Assembly: GCF_008360935.1 (NCBI RefSeq)
Contig: NZ_SRXO01000029.1
Location: 1-64,000, forward strand
DNA from: Siccirubricoccus phaeus
Lineage (GTDB): Bacteria; Pseudomonadota; Alphaproteobacteria; Acetobacterales; Acetobacteraceae
Direction of reading: 5' to 3'
Length of the DNA: 64,000 nt
The notes under the pieces were generated by a model. It was not told where the DNA came from. It searched no databases and saw only the letters and a program-made list of their open reading frames with translations. The translations under genes and the position numbers were made by a program. Positions 37,081 through 44,936 of the stretch are shown here, piece by piece. Every line of letters starts with the position of its first letter. The stretch's first letter is position 1.

Positions 37081-38055
37081 TCAGAAGAACCGCGCCAGAT
37101 TGGCCCGGATGCGGGGCAGCACGGGCTGCCCCGGCGGCGGCAGGGGGAAGGCCTGGCCGGTGATGCTCTCGAAGGCCTGGATGTAGCGGGCGGCGGCCTC
37201 CAGCCGGACCTCGTCCGGAATCGGCGGGATCGGGTCCTTGTAGGGGTCGCAGCGCGCCACCACCCAGCGGCGGATGAAATCCTTGTCGAAGCTCTCCGGC
37301 GCCTCGCCGGCGGCGAAGCGGGCCGGGTAGCTTGCGGCGAACCAGTAGCGGCTGGAATCCGGGGTGTGGATCTCGTCGGCCAGCAGGATGCGGCCCTGCT
37401 CGTCCACGCCGAATTCGTATTTGGTGTCCACCAGGATCAGGCCGCGTTCCGCCGCCATCTGCCGGCCGCGGGCGAACAGCGCCAGGGCCCTGGCCGAGAC
37501 CTCCTCCCACTGCGCCGCCGTCAGCAGGCCCCTCGCCAGGATCTCGGCCGCCGAGAGCTCCTCGTCATGCCCGGCATCGAAGGCCTTGCTGGTGGGCGTG
37601 ATGATGCTCTCCGGCAGCTTCTGGTTCGGCCGCAGCCCGTCGGGGAAGCGGTGGCCGTACATCTCCCGCCGCCCGCCCTGATACATGGTGAGGATGGCGG
37701 TGGAGGTGGTGCCGGCCAGGTAGTCCCGCACCACGACCTCGACCGGCAGGATGGTGAGCCGCCGGCACAGCAGCACGTTCGGGTCCGGGTATTCGAGGAC
37801 GTGGTTGGGGCAGAGATCGGCCGTCGCGTCGAACCAGTGGCGGGCGAGCTGGGTCAGCACCTGGCCCTTCAGCGGCACGGTGGTCAGGATGATGTCGAAG
37901 GCCGAGAGCCGGTCGGTGGCGATCAGCAGCCGCCGGTCCCCGGGCAGGTCGTAATTCTCCCGCACCTTGCCGCTATAGTGGTTCGGCAGTTCCGGGATGG
38001 CGGCCTCGGCGAGGGCGAAGCCGGCATAGGGGGCGAGATCGGCGGCGCTGGGCAT
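37081..38055 (-). CDS. purC: Phosphoribosylaminoimidazole-succinocarboxamide synthase
   Basis: A 324-residue SAICAR synthetase of the longer type (residues lead with [27 protein letters not shown] in parts, about 26-53). [15 protein letters not shown] (about 105-119) and FEFGVDEQG-like [27 protein letters not shown] in parts (about 218-244) are the signature motifs. It joins aspartate to CAIR in purine synthesis. It is transcribed away from the dehydrogenase gene at 38229; the shared 173-bp promoter region carries a 14-bp tandem repeat. No other pur genes adjoin. Confidence 0.96.
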   Translation of the reverse strand: MPSAADLAPYAGFALAEAAIPELPNHYSGKVRENYDLPGDRRLLIATDRLSAFDIILTTVPLKGQVLTQLARHWFDATADLCPNHVLEYPDPNVLLCRRLTILPVEVVVRDYLAGTTSTAILTMYQGGRREMYGHRFPDGLRPNQKLPESIITPTSKAFDAGHDEELSAAEILARGLLTAAQWEEVSARALALFARGRQMAAERGLILVDTKYEFGVDEQGRILLADEIHTPDSSRYWFAASYPARFAAGEAPESFDKDFIRRWVVARCDPYKDPIPPIPDEVRLEAAARYIQAFESITGQAFPLPPPGQPVLPRIRANLARFF

Positions 38056-38083
38056 GGCGTGGTCTAGCCCCGTTGCCCAGGGA

Positions 38084-38139
38084 GGCGCCAGTGGCGAGGC
38101 GCCAGTGGGGTGGCGCCAGTGGGGTGGCGCCAGCGGGGC
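38084..38139. repeat. 14-bp tandem repeat in divergent promoter region
   Basis: Four contiguous units of GGCGCCAGTGGGGT with few changes, plus a partial fifth. The array starts 28 bp upstream of the purC start and ends 89 bp before the dehydrogenase start. Each unit contains the palindrome GGCGCC. It could alter promoter spacing if copy number varies. Confidence 0.9.
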
Positions 38140-38228
38140 GGTGCCAGAGGCCGCGCAGCCGGGGGAGGGGCTTGCCCGCCCGGCCCCGCCGCTTCAGGCT
38201 GCGCGCCCTGGTTGGAGGATCGCGCCCC

Positions 38229-39302
38229 ATGGCCACGCGCAAGCACCGTATCGCCGTCATTCCCGGCGACGGCATCGGCAAGGAAACCACGCCCGAGGGG
38301 CTTCGCGTGCTGGACGCCGCCGCCCGGCGCTTCGGCTTCGAGCTGGAACTCACCCATTACGACTGGTCCTGCGAGACCTATGCGCAGACCGGCAAGATGA
38401 TGCCGGATGACGGGCTGGACCAGCTCCGGCGGTCGGACAGCGTCTTCCTCGGCGCCGTGGGCTGGCCGGGGGTGCCGGACCATGTCTCGCTCTGGGGGCT
38501 GCTGATCCCGATCCGCCGCGGCTTCGACCAGTATGTGTCGCTGCGCCCCTGCAAGCTGCTGCCCGGCTCGAAATCGCCGCTCGCCGATCGCGGCCCGGAG
38601 GACATCGATTTCTACGTGGTGCGGGAGAATACCGAGGGCGAGTACAGCTCCGTCGGCGGCCGCATGTTCCCGGGGACGGACCGCGAATTCGTCAGCCAGC
38701 AGAGCATCCTGACGCGCATCGGCACCGACCGGATCATCAAATACGCCTTCGAGCTGGCGATGACCCGCAAGCGCCGGAAGGTGACCAGCGCCACGAAGTC
38801 CAACGGCATCACCTTCACCATGCCCTATTGGGACGAGCGCTTCGCCGAGATGGCGAAGAACTACCCGGAGGTGACGACGGACCAATTCCACATCGACATC
38901 CTCTGCGCCCATTTCGTCCAGCATCCGGACTGGTTCGACGTGGTGGTCGGCTCCAACCTGTTCGGCGACATCCTGTCCGATCTGGGGCCGGCGGTGGCGG
39001 GCTCCATCGGCATCGCGGCCTCCGCCAACATCAACCCGGAAAAGGCGCATCCGAGCATGTTCGAGCCGGTGCATGGCTCGGCGCCCGACATTGCGGGCAA
39101 GTGGATCGCCAACCCGATCGGGCAGATCTGGTCCGGGGCGATGATGCTGGAGCATCTGGGGGAGAAGGCGGCGGCGGACTGCATCGTGCAGACCATCGAA
39201 AAGCTGCTGGCCGAGGGCGGGCCGCGGACGCGGGACATGGGCGGCCAGGCGGGCACGGTGGATGTGGGGAAGGCGATCGCCGAGGCGGTGGCGCGGGGGT
39301 GA
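38229..39302 (+). CDS. dmlA: Tartrate/D-malate dehydrogenase (decarboxylating isopropylmalate-type)
   Basis: A 357-residue beta-decarboxylating dehydrogenase. RIAVIPGDGIGKE (7-19) opens the fold. VVRENTEGEYSSVGG (about 135-149) is the NAD/substrate-helix region typical of tartrate/D-malate dehydrogenases rather than LeuB. KSNGITFTMPYWDERF holds the catalytic Lys, and SNLFGDILSDLGPAVAGSIG the metal-binding Asp residues. HGSAPDIAGKWIANPIGQIW completes the NAD site. It likely oxidises D-malate or tartrate to pyruvate or related products. The gene stands alone; a strong hairpin follows. Confidence 0.92.
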   Translation: MATRKHRIAVIPGDGIGKETTPEGLRVLDAAARRFGFELELTHYDWSCETYAQTGKMMPDDGLDQLRRSDSVFLGAVGWPGVPDHVSLWGLLIPIRRGFDQYVSLRPCKLLPGSKSPLADRGPEDIDFYVVRENTEGEYSSVGGRMFPGTDREFVSQQSILTRIGTDRIIKYAFELAMTRKRRKVTSATKSNGITFTMPYWDERFAEMAKNYPEVTTDQFHIDILCAHFVQHPDWFDVVVGSNLFGDILSDLGPAVAGSIGIAASANINPEKAHPSMFEPVHGSAPDIAGKWIANPIGQIWSGAMMLEHLGEKAAADCIVQTIEKLLAEGGPRTRDMGGQAGTVDVGKAIAEAVARG

Positions 39303-39315
39303 AGCGCCAGAGCAA

Positions 39316-39347
39316 ACTCCGATCAGGTGGACTCACCTGATCGGAGT
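39316..39347. terminator. Perfect 14-bp hairpin after dmlA-like gene
   Basis: ACTCCGATCAGGTG (39316-39329) pairs perfectly with CACCTGATCGGAGT (39334-39347) around a 4-nt loop, followed by AATTTGCTC. The outer bases AGAGCAAA/TTTGCTC show that it is also a relative of the TAGAGC family. It sits 13 nt past the stop, so it is a likely terminator. Confidence 0.75.
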
Positions 39348-39371
39348 AATTTGCTCGCTTGAACAATGCCC

Positions 39372-39476
39372 TAGAGCGGGATCGGTTGAGCTGCGCTCAC
39401 CCGCCCCGCTCTAGCTCATTGTTCGATCGCGTGATTCACGGTTTCGGTCGATTCGACCTCAACCGATCACGCTCCA
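39372..39476 (+). repeat. TAGAGC element, 105-bp class, copy 3
   Basis: 105 bp from TAGAGCGGGATCGG to CGATCACGCTCCA. It differs from 36776-36880 at only a handful of positions, so these two copies diverged recently. It is wedged between the hairpin behind the dmlA-like gene and a GC-rich 3' element. Confidence 0.88.
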
Positions 39477-39479
39477 GGG

Positions 39480-39723
39480 GCTCCGCCCCATAGGCGCGAG
39501 GTTGCGCAATGAAGGGATGAAGTCGGCCCGGTGAGGATGGGGGCTTCGGCCCCAAAAGCCCCGGCAGAGGGCGCTGCCCTCTGCATTCTCGCCGGGGGGA
39601 AGTCGTGAGTCGGCAGGTTGAACCCGCGAGGCACAAAACTCCCGCCGGGGTCCGGGGAGGCGCGTTGTCGGCAGTGCCGGCAACCCCCGGCGGGGGTTCG
39701 GGGGCAAAGCCCCCGATCTTCCT
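39480..39723 (-). repeat. GC-rich 3' element (CCCCGGACCCCGG class), copy 4
   Basis: In minus orientation, right after the kinase stop: GGGGGCTTTGCCCCC, then CCCCCGCCGGGGG, then GTTGCCGGCACTGCCGACAAC, CCCCGGACCCCGG, GAGTTTT and GGTTCAACC. A second set of hairpins (GAGGGCGCTGCCCTC, GGGGCTTCGGCCCC, GGGGCTCCGCCCC) follows. It fills the whole gap up to the TAGAGC element. Confidence 0.65.
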
Positions 39724-41868
39724 TTACTCCCCCGCCACCCCCCGCAGCGGGATCACCATCTCGCAGCACAGCCCTTCCGGCCGCCATTCCCGGCTGATGC
39801 TGCCGCCCAACTGGCCGACCACCGTCGCCTCCACGACCCGCGTGCCGAAGCCGCGCCGCCCCGGCTCCCCTTCCAGCGCCGGCCCGCCCTGTTCCGCCCA
39901 GCGCAGCCGCAGCACGCCGGCTGCCTTCTCCTGCTGCCAGCTCAGCGCCACCTGCCCGTCCGGGACGGAGAGCGCGCCGTATTTCATGGCATTGGTCGCC
40001 AGCTCATGCAGCGCCATGGAGATCGGCTGGGCGGCCGCCGGCGGCAGGGCCACCTCCGGCCCCCGCAGCTCCACCCGCGGCGAAACGCCCTCGCCCCCGC
40101 CGGGCCCGCCGAGGAAGGGCACCAGCTCCGCCTCCAGCAGCCGGCGCAGATCCGCCCCCAGCCAGCGCGATTCCGCCAGCAGGTCATGCGCCCGGGCCAG
40201 GGCCCGCACGCGGCCCTCCACCGCCTTCGCATAGCTGGCGGCATCGCTCTTCGGGGTCAGGCGCAGCGCCGCCTGCACCACCGCCAGCGCGTTCTTCGCC
40301 CGGTGGTCCAGCTCCCGCGCCAGCAGCGCCTGGCGCTCCGCCGCGGCGCGGATGGCGGTGACGTCCTGCGCCACGCCGGCGATGCGCAGCACCTGGCCGT
40401 TGCCCGCCTCCCGCTCCACCACCGTCCCGTGGGAGACCACCCAGAGCCAGCCGCCGCCGGGCGCCGCGACGCGGAATTCCAGCGCGAATCCCTCCTGCGT
40501 CCCGGCCAGGGTCGCGCGGATCGCCTGCTCCGCCGCCGGACGGTCCGCGGGATGGATCGCCCCCAGCCAGGCCTCCAGCCCGACGCCGGTTTCCGGCAAA
40601 TAGGGCAGGCGGGAGGTCAGCTCCCCCTGGCGGGAGCCGAGGCCGCGCCTGGTATCGTATTCCCAGGTGCTGAAGCGCGCCGCCTCGATCGCCAGGCGCA
40701 GCCGCTTCTCGCCGGCCTGCAGCGCGGCATGGGCGCGCACCAGCGCCTGGCGCAGCTCGGCGAATTCGCGGATGCCGCTCGGGCTGGCGGGGGCGGCGGT
40801 CAGCGCGTCCGGCCGGCCGGCGGCCACCGCATTCGCCTCCCGCCGCAGCGCCGCGATCGGGCGGAGGATGCCGATGCCGAGCCGCCAGGCGGCGATGGCG
40901 CCGAGCAGCATGGCGGCCAGGGCGCCGCTCGCCAGCCAGAGCAGCGGGCCCCGCCACAGCTCCCGCAGCGCCTCGGCCGGTTCCCCCGCCATCAGCACCC
41001 AGCCCGGCGCCTGCTGCAGGTGGCGGAAGCCGAACACCGTCTCCACCCCTGCCGAATTGATGCCGCGCAGCAGCCCCTCCGCCTGCCCCGCCGCGCCGGC
41101 GAAGAAGGCCGGCATCGGGCGGCCGACGAAGCGCTCCGCCCGCGCCGAGCGGGCAACCATCCGCCCGGTGGCATCGGCCAGGGCGGCGCCGCCGGGGGCG
41201 GCGGCCAGCCGGGCCAGCAGGGCGGAGAGCCGGTCCGGGGTGAGGATGATCAGGACGACGCGCACCACCCGCCCCTCCGCCCAGACCGGGGCGGCGATGG
41301 CGATGCGGTACTGCCCGCTGGCCCGGCCGGTGAAGAGGTTGGAGATACCCGTTTCCCCACGTTCCACCGCCCTGGCAATGAGCCTTCCGACCTCCTCGCC
41401 CGGGGTGGCGGGCAGGGGGGCGCCGGGCGGCAGGCGGGTGTTCAGCAATTGCTGCCGGCTGCCGGAGGTGTCGTGCAGCGAGACGTTCTCCGCCCCGGCA
41501 TCGACGGCGAATTGCTTCGCCCAGCCATGCAGCGCGGTGAGCGTCGCCGCATCGCCCTCCCGCATCGCCGGCAGGGCGGCGAGGCCGCGGGCCACCACCA
41601 TCAGCCTTTCGATGTCGCGGTCCAGGGCGAGGGCGAGGGCAGTCGTCGTCCCCTGCAGCCGGTTGGTGAATTCCTGCTGCGAGGCGCGGATGGACTGCCA
41701 GGCCGCGACGGCGCCGAGGCCGATGGCCGGCACCAGCAGCACCAGGGCGAAGCCCAGCAGGTAGCGGGCGAGGCTGCCGCCGGGTGCTGCCTGCCCCGCC
41801 GACCGGCCTGGCGCGCCGCCGGGCCTGTCCCTCGCATCCGTGCCGCGCAGCGTGGCGCCCGACTCCAT
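39724..41868 (-). CDS. Membrane-bound HWE-family sensor histidine kinase
   Basis: A 714-residue kinase. Membrane segments lie at about 36-57 and 308-328 and enclose a periplasmic Cache-like sensor. A PAS/PAC region spans about 388-508, ending EFRVAAPGGGWLWVVSHGTVV and AGVAQDVTAIRAA. The HWE domain follows: phospho-acceptor His522 in ELDHRAKN, ELATNAMKYGALS near 622 as the N box, and WAEQGGP, the motif that names the family. No response regulator is adjacent. The divergent Bug receptor (start 42047) suggests that the sensor may respond to an organic acid, but this is only positional. Confidence 0.93.
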   Translation of the reverse strand: MESGATLRGTDARDRPGGAPGRSAGQAAPGGSLARYLLGFALVLLVPAIGLGAVAAWQSIRASQQEFTNRLQGTTTALALALDRDIERLMVVARGLAALPAMREGDAATLTALHGWAKQFAVDAGAENVSLHDTSGSRQQLLNTRLPPGAPLPATPGEEVGRLIARAVERGETGISNLFTGRASGQYRIAIAAPVWAEGRVVRVVLIILTPDRLSALLARLAAAPGGAALADATGRMVARSARAERFVGRPMPAFFAGAAGQAEGLLRGINSAGVETVFGFRHLQQAPGWVLMAGEPAEALRELWRGPLLWLASGALAAMLLGAIAAWRLGIGILRPIAALRREANAVAAGRPDALTAAPASPSGIREFAELRQALVRAHAALQAGEKRLRLAIEAARFSTWEYDTRRGLGSRQGELTSRLPYLPETGVGLEAWLGAIHPADRPAAEQAIRATLAGTQEGFALEFRVAAPGGGWLWVVSHGTVVEREAGNGQVLRIAGVAQDVTAIRAAAERQALLARELDHRAKNALAVVQAALRLTPKSDAASYAKAVEGRVRALARAHDLLAESRWLGADLRRLLEAELVPFLGGPGGGEGVSPRVELRGPEVALPPAAAQPISMALHELATNAMKYGALSVPDGQVALSWQQEKAAGVLRLRWAEQGGPALEGEPGRRGFGTRVVEATVVGQLGGSISREWRPEGLCCEMVIPLRGVAGE

Positions 41869-42046
41869 TCCCCGCCCCGGCGGTACACATTCACCTTATG
41901 CCACGGCCCCGTACCGGCGGGGCAAGCCCGGGCGTGCGGCCGGCATTCCGGGACCGGACCGGGCGGGGCTGACGATACCGTCCCGGCCGGGCTTGCAGCC
42001 GTGCCCGCCTGTGCGATTCTGCCGGCAACCACCGGAGGATGCCAGG

Positions 42047-43027
42047 ATGCAACGCCGAGCCCTGTTCGCCACGCCGCTGCTTGCCGCGCCGCTGCTGCGC
42101 GGCCGGCCTGCCCGGGGGCAAAGCTGGCCGGACCGGCCCATCACCATGGTGGTGCCCTTCGCCCCGGGCGGCAGCCCGGACATCGCCGCCCGCATCCTGG
42201 CGCCGCGCATGAGCGAGCTGCTCGGCCAGCCGGTGGCGGTGGAGAACCGCAGCGGGGCGGGGTCCACCATCGGCACCCGCAGCGTCATCCAGGCGCGGCC
42301 GGACGGCAACACGGTGCTGATGGGCAGCATCAGCATCATGATGGCGCCGCTGACCATGGACCCGGTGCCCTTCGACACCGCGGCCTCGCTCCGCGCCATC
42401 TCCCTGCTGGCGACGGTGCCCTACATCCTAGTGGTGCGGGCGGATGCGCCGCCGAAAAACCTGGCCGAATTCCATGCCTGGGCCAAGGCCAACGGGGCGA
42501 AGCTGAATTACGGCTCCTCCGGCAACGGCACGCCGCTGCATATGGGGGGTGCGCTCTACTCGCTGATGATGGGGGTGGAGCTGACGCATATCGCCTATCG
42601 CGGCACCGGCCCGGCCATGGCGGATCTGCTGGCCGGGCAGGTGCAGATGGTGTTCGGCGACCTGCCGGGGGTGATGCCGCATATCCGCTCCGGCGCGGTG
42701 CGGCCGCTCGCCTCCCTGGTGAAGCACGAGGTGCCGGAGCTGCCCGGGGTGCCGCCGATGGCGGGGAGCGATCCGAAGCTGGCGGCGTACGAGGTCTATA
42801 CCTGGGTGCTGCTCTCCGGCCCCAAGGCGACGCCGGATGTGCCGGTGCAGAGGCTGCATGCGGCGATGGTGACGGCGGCGCGGGACCCGGCGCTGGCGCC
42901 GCGGCTGGCCGAGCTGGGCTTCGTGCCCTCGCTGAACAGCCCGCCGGAGGCGGATGCCTTCCTGGCCGCCGAGCAGGCGAAATGGAGCGACATCATCCGG
43001 CGGGCGGGGATCCGGGCGGAACTTTAA
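42047..43027 (+). CDS. Bug/TctC family solute-binding protein
   Basis: A 326-residue Bug receptor. The signal peptide (MQRRALFATPLLAAPLL) starts at 42047 with AGGATGCC-type ribosome-binding sequence just upstream. Hallmarks are PITMVVPFAPGGSPDIAAR (in part, 31-49), ENRSGAGS (about 66-73), YGSSGNGTPLHMGG and HIAYRGTGPAMADLLAGQVQ (in part). It is divergent from the HWE kinase gene. No TctAB genes are nearby. The TAA stop leads straight into a three-hairpin 3' element. Confidence 0.93.
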   Translation: MQRRALFATPLLAAPLLRGRPARGQSWPDRPITMVVPFAPGGSPDIAARILAPRMSELLGQPVAVENRSGAGSTIGTRSVIQARPDGNTVLMGSISIMMAPLTMDPVPFDTAASLRAISLLATVPYILVVRADAPPKNLAEFHAWAKANGAKLNYGSSGNGTPLHMGGALYSLMMGVELTHIAYRGTGPAMADLLAGQVQMVFGDLPGVMPHIRSGAVRPLASLVKHEVPELPGVPPMAGSDPKLAAYEVYTWVLLSGPKATPDVPVQRLHAAMVTAARDPALAPRLAELGFVPSLNSPPEADAFLAAEQAKWSDIIRRAGIRAEL

Positions 43028-43120
43028 TCCCCCGAAACCGCTGCGCGGCTTTGTGGGGGGCCGGATTCGCCCGATCCTCGAGGACTCGCGCAGCCTGCCG
43101 CGGCAAACCCGCGGAAGGGC
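43025..43120 (+). ncRNA. Three-hairpin 3' element, copy 4
   Basis: It starts in the TAA stop of the Bug gene. Hairpin 1 pairs CCCCCGAAACCGC with GCGGCTTTGTGGGGG almost fully. A weaker GGCCGGATTCG...CGATCC hairpin follows. The linker is CTCGCGCAGC, and hairpin 3 is CCGCGG-caaac-CCGCGG. This is the only plus-strand copy, which shows that the element follows gene orientation. Confidence 0.72.
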
Positions 43121-43250
43121 AACGGGTGGCGTCCGTCCTGCCGGCCTTTGCCGGTGGGGCGAAAAAATGCGCGGGGGTGTCACGCCGGGCGGGGCTGCCT
43201 CGTCCTGGGGGCAAGCGGCGAGGATGCCGCCCAACCGAAGGACCAGTGCC

Positions 43251-43703
43251 ATGCAACCCCGTCTCGACTATTTCAACGCCGCGCCGCAGCTCATGCAGGC
43301 CATGCTGAAGCTGGAGCAGGCGGTGGCCAATTCCGGCCTGGAGCGCAGCCTGATCGAGCTGGTGAAGACCCGCGCCTCGCAGATCAATGGCTGCGCCTTC
43401 TGCATCGACATGCATACGCGGGACGCCCGCAGGCATGGCGAGACCGAGGAACGCCTCTACCTGCTGAATGCCTGGCACGAGGCGCCGCACTACACCGACC
43501 GCGAGCGCGCCGCCCTGGGCTGGACCGAGGCGCTGACCCTGGTGGCGGAGACCCATGCCCCGGATGCGGCCTATGCGGCGCTGCTGCCGCATTTCTCGAC
43601 GGAGGAGATCGTGAAGCTCTCCCTGCTCATCGCCACCATCAATGCCTGGAACCGGCTGGCGATCGGCTTCCGCGCCGCCCCGCCGGCGCCGAAGGCGGGC
43701 TGA
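43251..43703 (+). CDS. Carboxymuconolactone decarboxylase / AhpD-like protein
   Basis: A 150-residue all-helical protein of the CMD/AhpD superfamily. The redox motif is NGCAFCIDMHTRDAR (about 45-59), a CxxC followed by a His, as in peroxidase-type AhpD. ERLYLLNAWHEAPHYTDRERAAL and NAWNRLAIGF are the usual flanks. It likely reduces peroxides. The sigma factor gene begins 2 nt after its stop. In ECF41 systems the sigma factor is typically encoded beside such a CMD gene, which is thought to be its target, so the pair is probably a functional unit. Confidence 0.93.
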   Translation: MQPRLDYFNAAPQLMQAMLKLEQAVANSGLERSLIELVKTRASQINGCAFCIDMHTRDARRHGETEERLYLLNAWHEAPHYTDRERAALGWTEALTLVAETHAPDAAYAALLPHFSTEEIVKLSLLIATINAWNRLAIGFRAAPPAPKAG

Positions 43704-43705
43704 GC

Positions 43706-44749
43706 GTGGCCGCCGGCGCTGACGGCAGGGACACGGCCGCCGGCGCTGACGGCAGGGGCATGGCCGCCGGCGTTGACGGCAGGGACATGGCCGCCGGCGT
43801 TGACGGCAGGGACATGGCCGCCGGCCTTGACGGTATGGACCTGACGGCCGGGCCCGACGCGCTGGAGGGCTTCCTGCCGGTGCGGCGGGAGCTGGTCGGG
43901 CTCGCCTACCGCATGACCGGCTCCTACGCCACGGCGGAGGATATCGCGCAGGAGGCCTTCCTGCGCTGGCAGGCGGCGGACCGGGCGGCGGTGGCGGTGC
44001 CGCGCGCCTGGCTGTTGAAGGCGACGGCGCGGCTGAGCCTGGACCATCTGAAATCCGCCCGTCACCGGCGGGAAGCCTATGTCGGCCCCTGGCTGCCGGA
44101 GCCGCTGCCGGATGACGCGGAGGCGCCGCAGCTTGCCGCGGCGAGCCGGGCGGAGGACCTCTCCGTGGCCTTCCTGCTGACCCTGCAGCGGCTTTCGCCG
44201 GCGGAGCGGGCGGTGTTCATCCTGCACGATCTGTTCGAGACGCCCTTCGCCGAGATCGCCGCGCTGCTGCACCGGACCGAAGCGGGGTGCCGCAAGCTGG
44301 CGGAGCGGGCGCGGGCGCATCTGGCGGCGGCCGCGCCGCGGCAGAGCGTGGGGGAGGCGGAGGCAGAGCGGATCACGAGGGCCTTCCTGGCGGCGGCGCG
44401 GGGCGGCGACGAGGCGGCGCTGGCAGCGCTGCTGGCGCAGGATGTGGTGCTGCATACGGATGGCGGCGGGGTGCGGCCGGCGGCGCGCAACCTGATCCTC
44501 GGCGCCGCGAAGGTGGGGCGGTTCTTCGCCGGGCTGGCGCGCAAGCATGTGCCGGGGGCGCTGCTGCATATGGGGCGGATCAACCGGCTGCCGGGCTTCG
44601 TCACGCTGGAAGCGGACGGGCTGCCGCAAAGCACGGCGCTGGAGATACGGGAGGGACGGATTACGGCGATCTATATCGTGCGGAATCCGGAGAAATTGGG
44701 AGCGGTTTCGGCTTTGATGCCGGGAGGGGGCGCTGCCTCTCCCCGGTAA
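43706..44749 (+). CDS. ECF41-type RNA polymerase sigma factor with SnoaL-like domain
   Basis: A 347-residue protein when started at GTG 43706, 2 nt behind the CMD gene. Region 2 begins near residue 58 (RELVGLAYRMTGSYATAEDIAQEAFLRW in parts); region 4 includes LSPAERAVFILHDLFETPFAEIA. The C-terminal SnoaL-like domain carries DGGG (in HTDGGGVRP) and NPEKL, the two motifs that mark ECF41 factors and tune their activity. The first 51 codons are a 27-bp tandem repeat, which provides further in-frame starts at 43760, 43787, 43814 and 43835. Which start is used is uncertain. Confidence 0.9.
   Translation: MAAGADGRDTAAGADGRGMAAGVDGRDMAAGVDGRDMAAGLDGMDLTAGPDALEGFLPVRRELVGLAYRMTGSYATAEDIAQEAFLRWQAADRAAVAVPRAWLLKATARLSLDHLKSARHRREAYVGPWLPEPLPDDAEAPQLAAASRAEDLSVAFLLTLQRLSPAERAVFILHDLFETPFAEIAALLHRTEAGCRKLAERARAHLAAAAPRQSVGEAEAERITRAFLAAARGGDEAALAALLAQDVVLHTDGGGVRPAARNLILGAAKVGRFFAGLARKHVPGALLHMGRINRLPGFVTLEADGLPQSTALEIREGRITAIYIVRNPEKLGAVSALMPGGGAASPR
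43707..43841 (+). repeat. 27-bp tandem repeat at ECF41 gene start
   Basis: Five contiguous 27-bp units based on GCCGCCGGCGTTGACGGCAG plus GGACATG encode AAGVDGRDM-like nonapeptides. Units 3 and 4 are identical. Later units end in ATG, so each offers an alternative start in the sigma factor frame. A sixth, worn unit (TAGPDALEG) merges into the conserved protein. Confidence 0.92.
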
Positions 44750-44936
44750 GCCGCGCGCCGGGCCGATCGCCCCTTGCCGGCAAGCTGCTTACCATCCTCG
44801 GCGCCATCGCCGGGAGCGGCCAGACATGGCGCGATGCCGCAGCCTGACCCGCCAGCCAGCCTCGCAATGCCGGCGGAGCCGGGCCGCGTCATCCTGCAGG
44901 GCGGCGCCGATGCCGGGCACGGCGCCGCCCATGCCC

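Noticed and set aside
43707-43841. Possible CRISPR or regulatory iteron array
   Set aside because: Units of 27 bp are contiguous, in frame and part of a protein start. No spacers and no replication gene.
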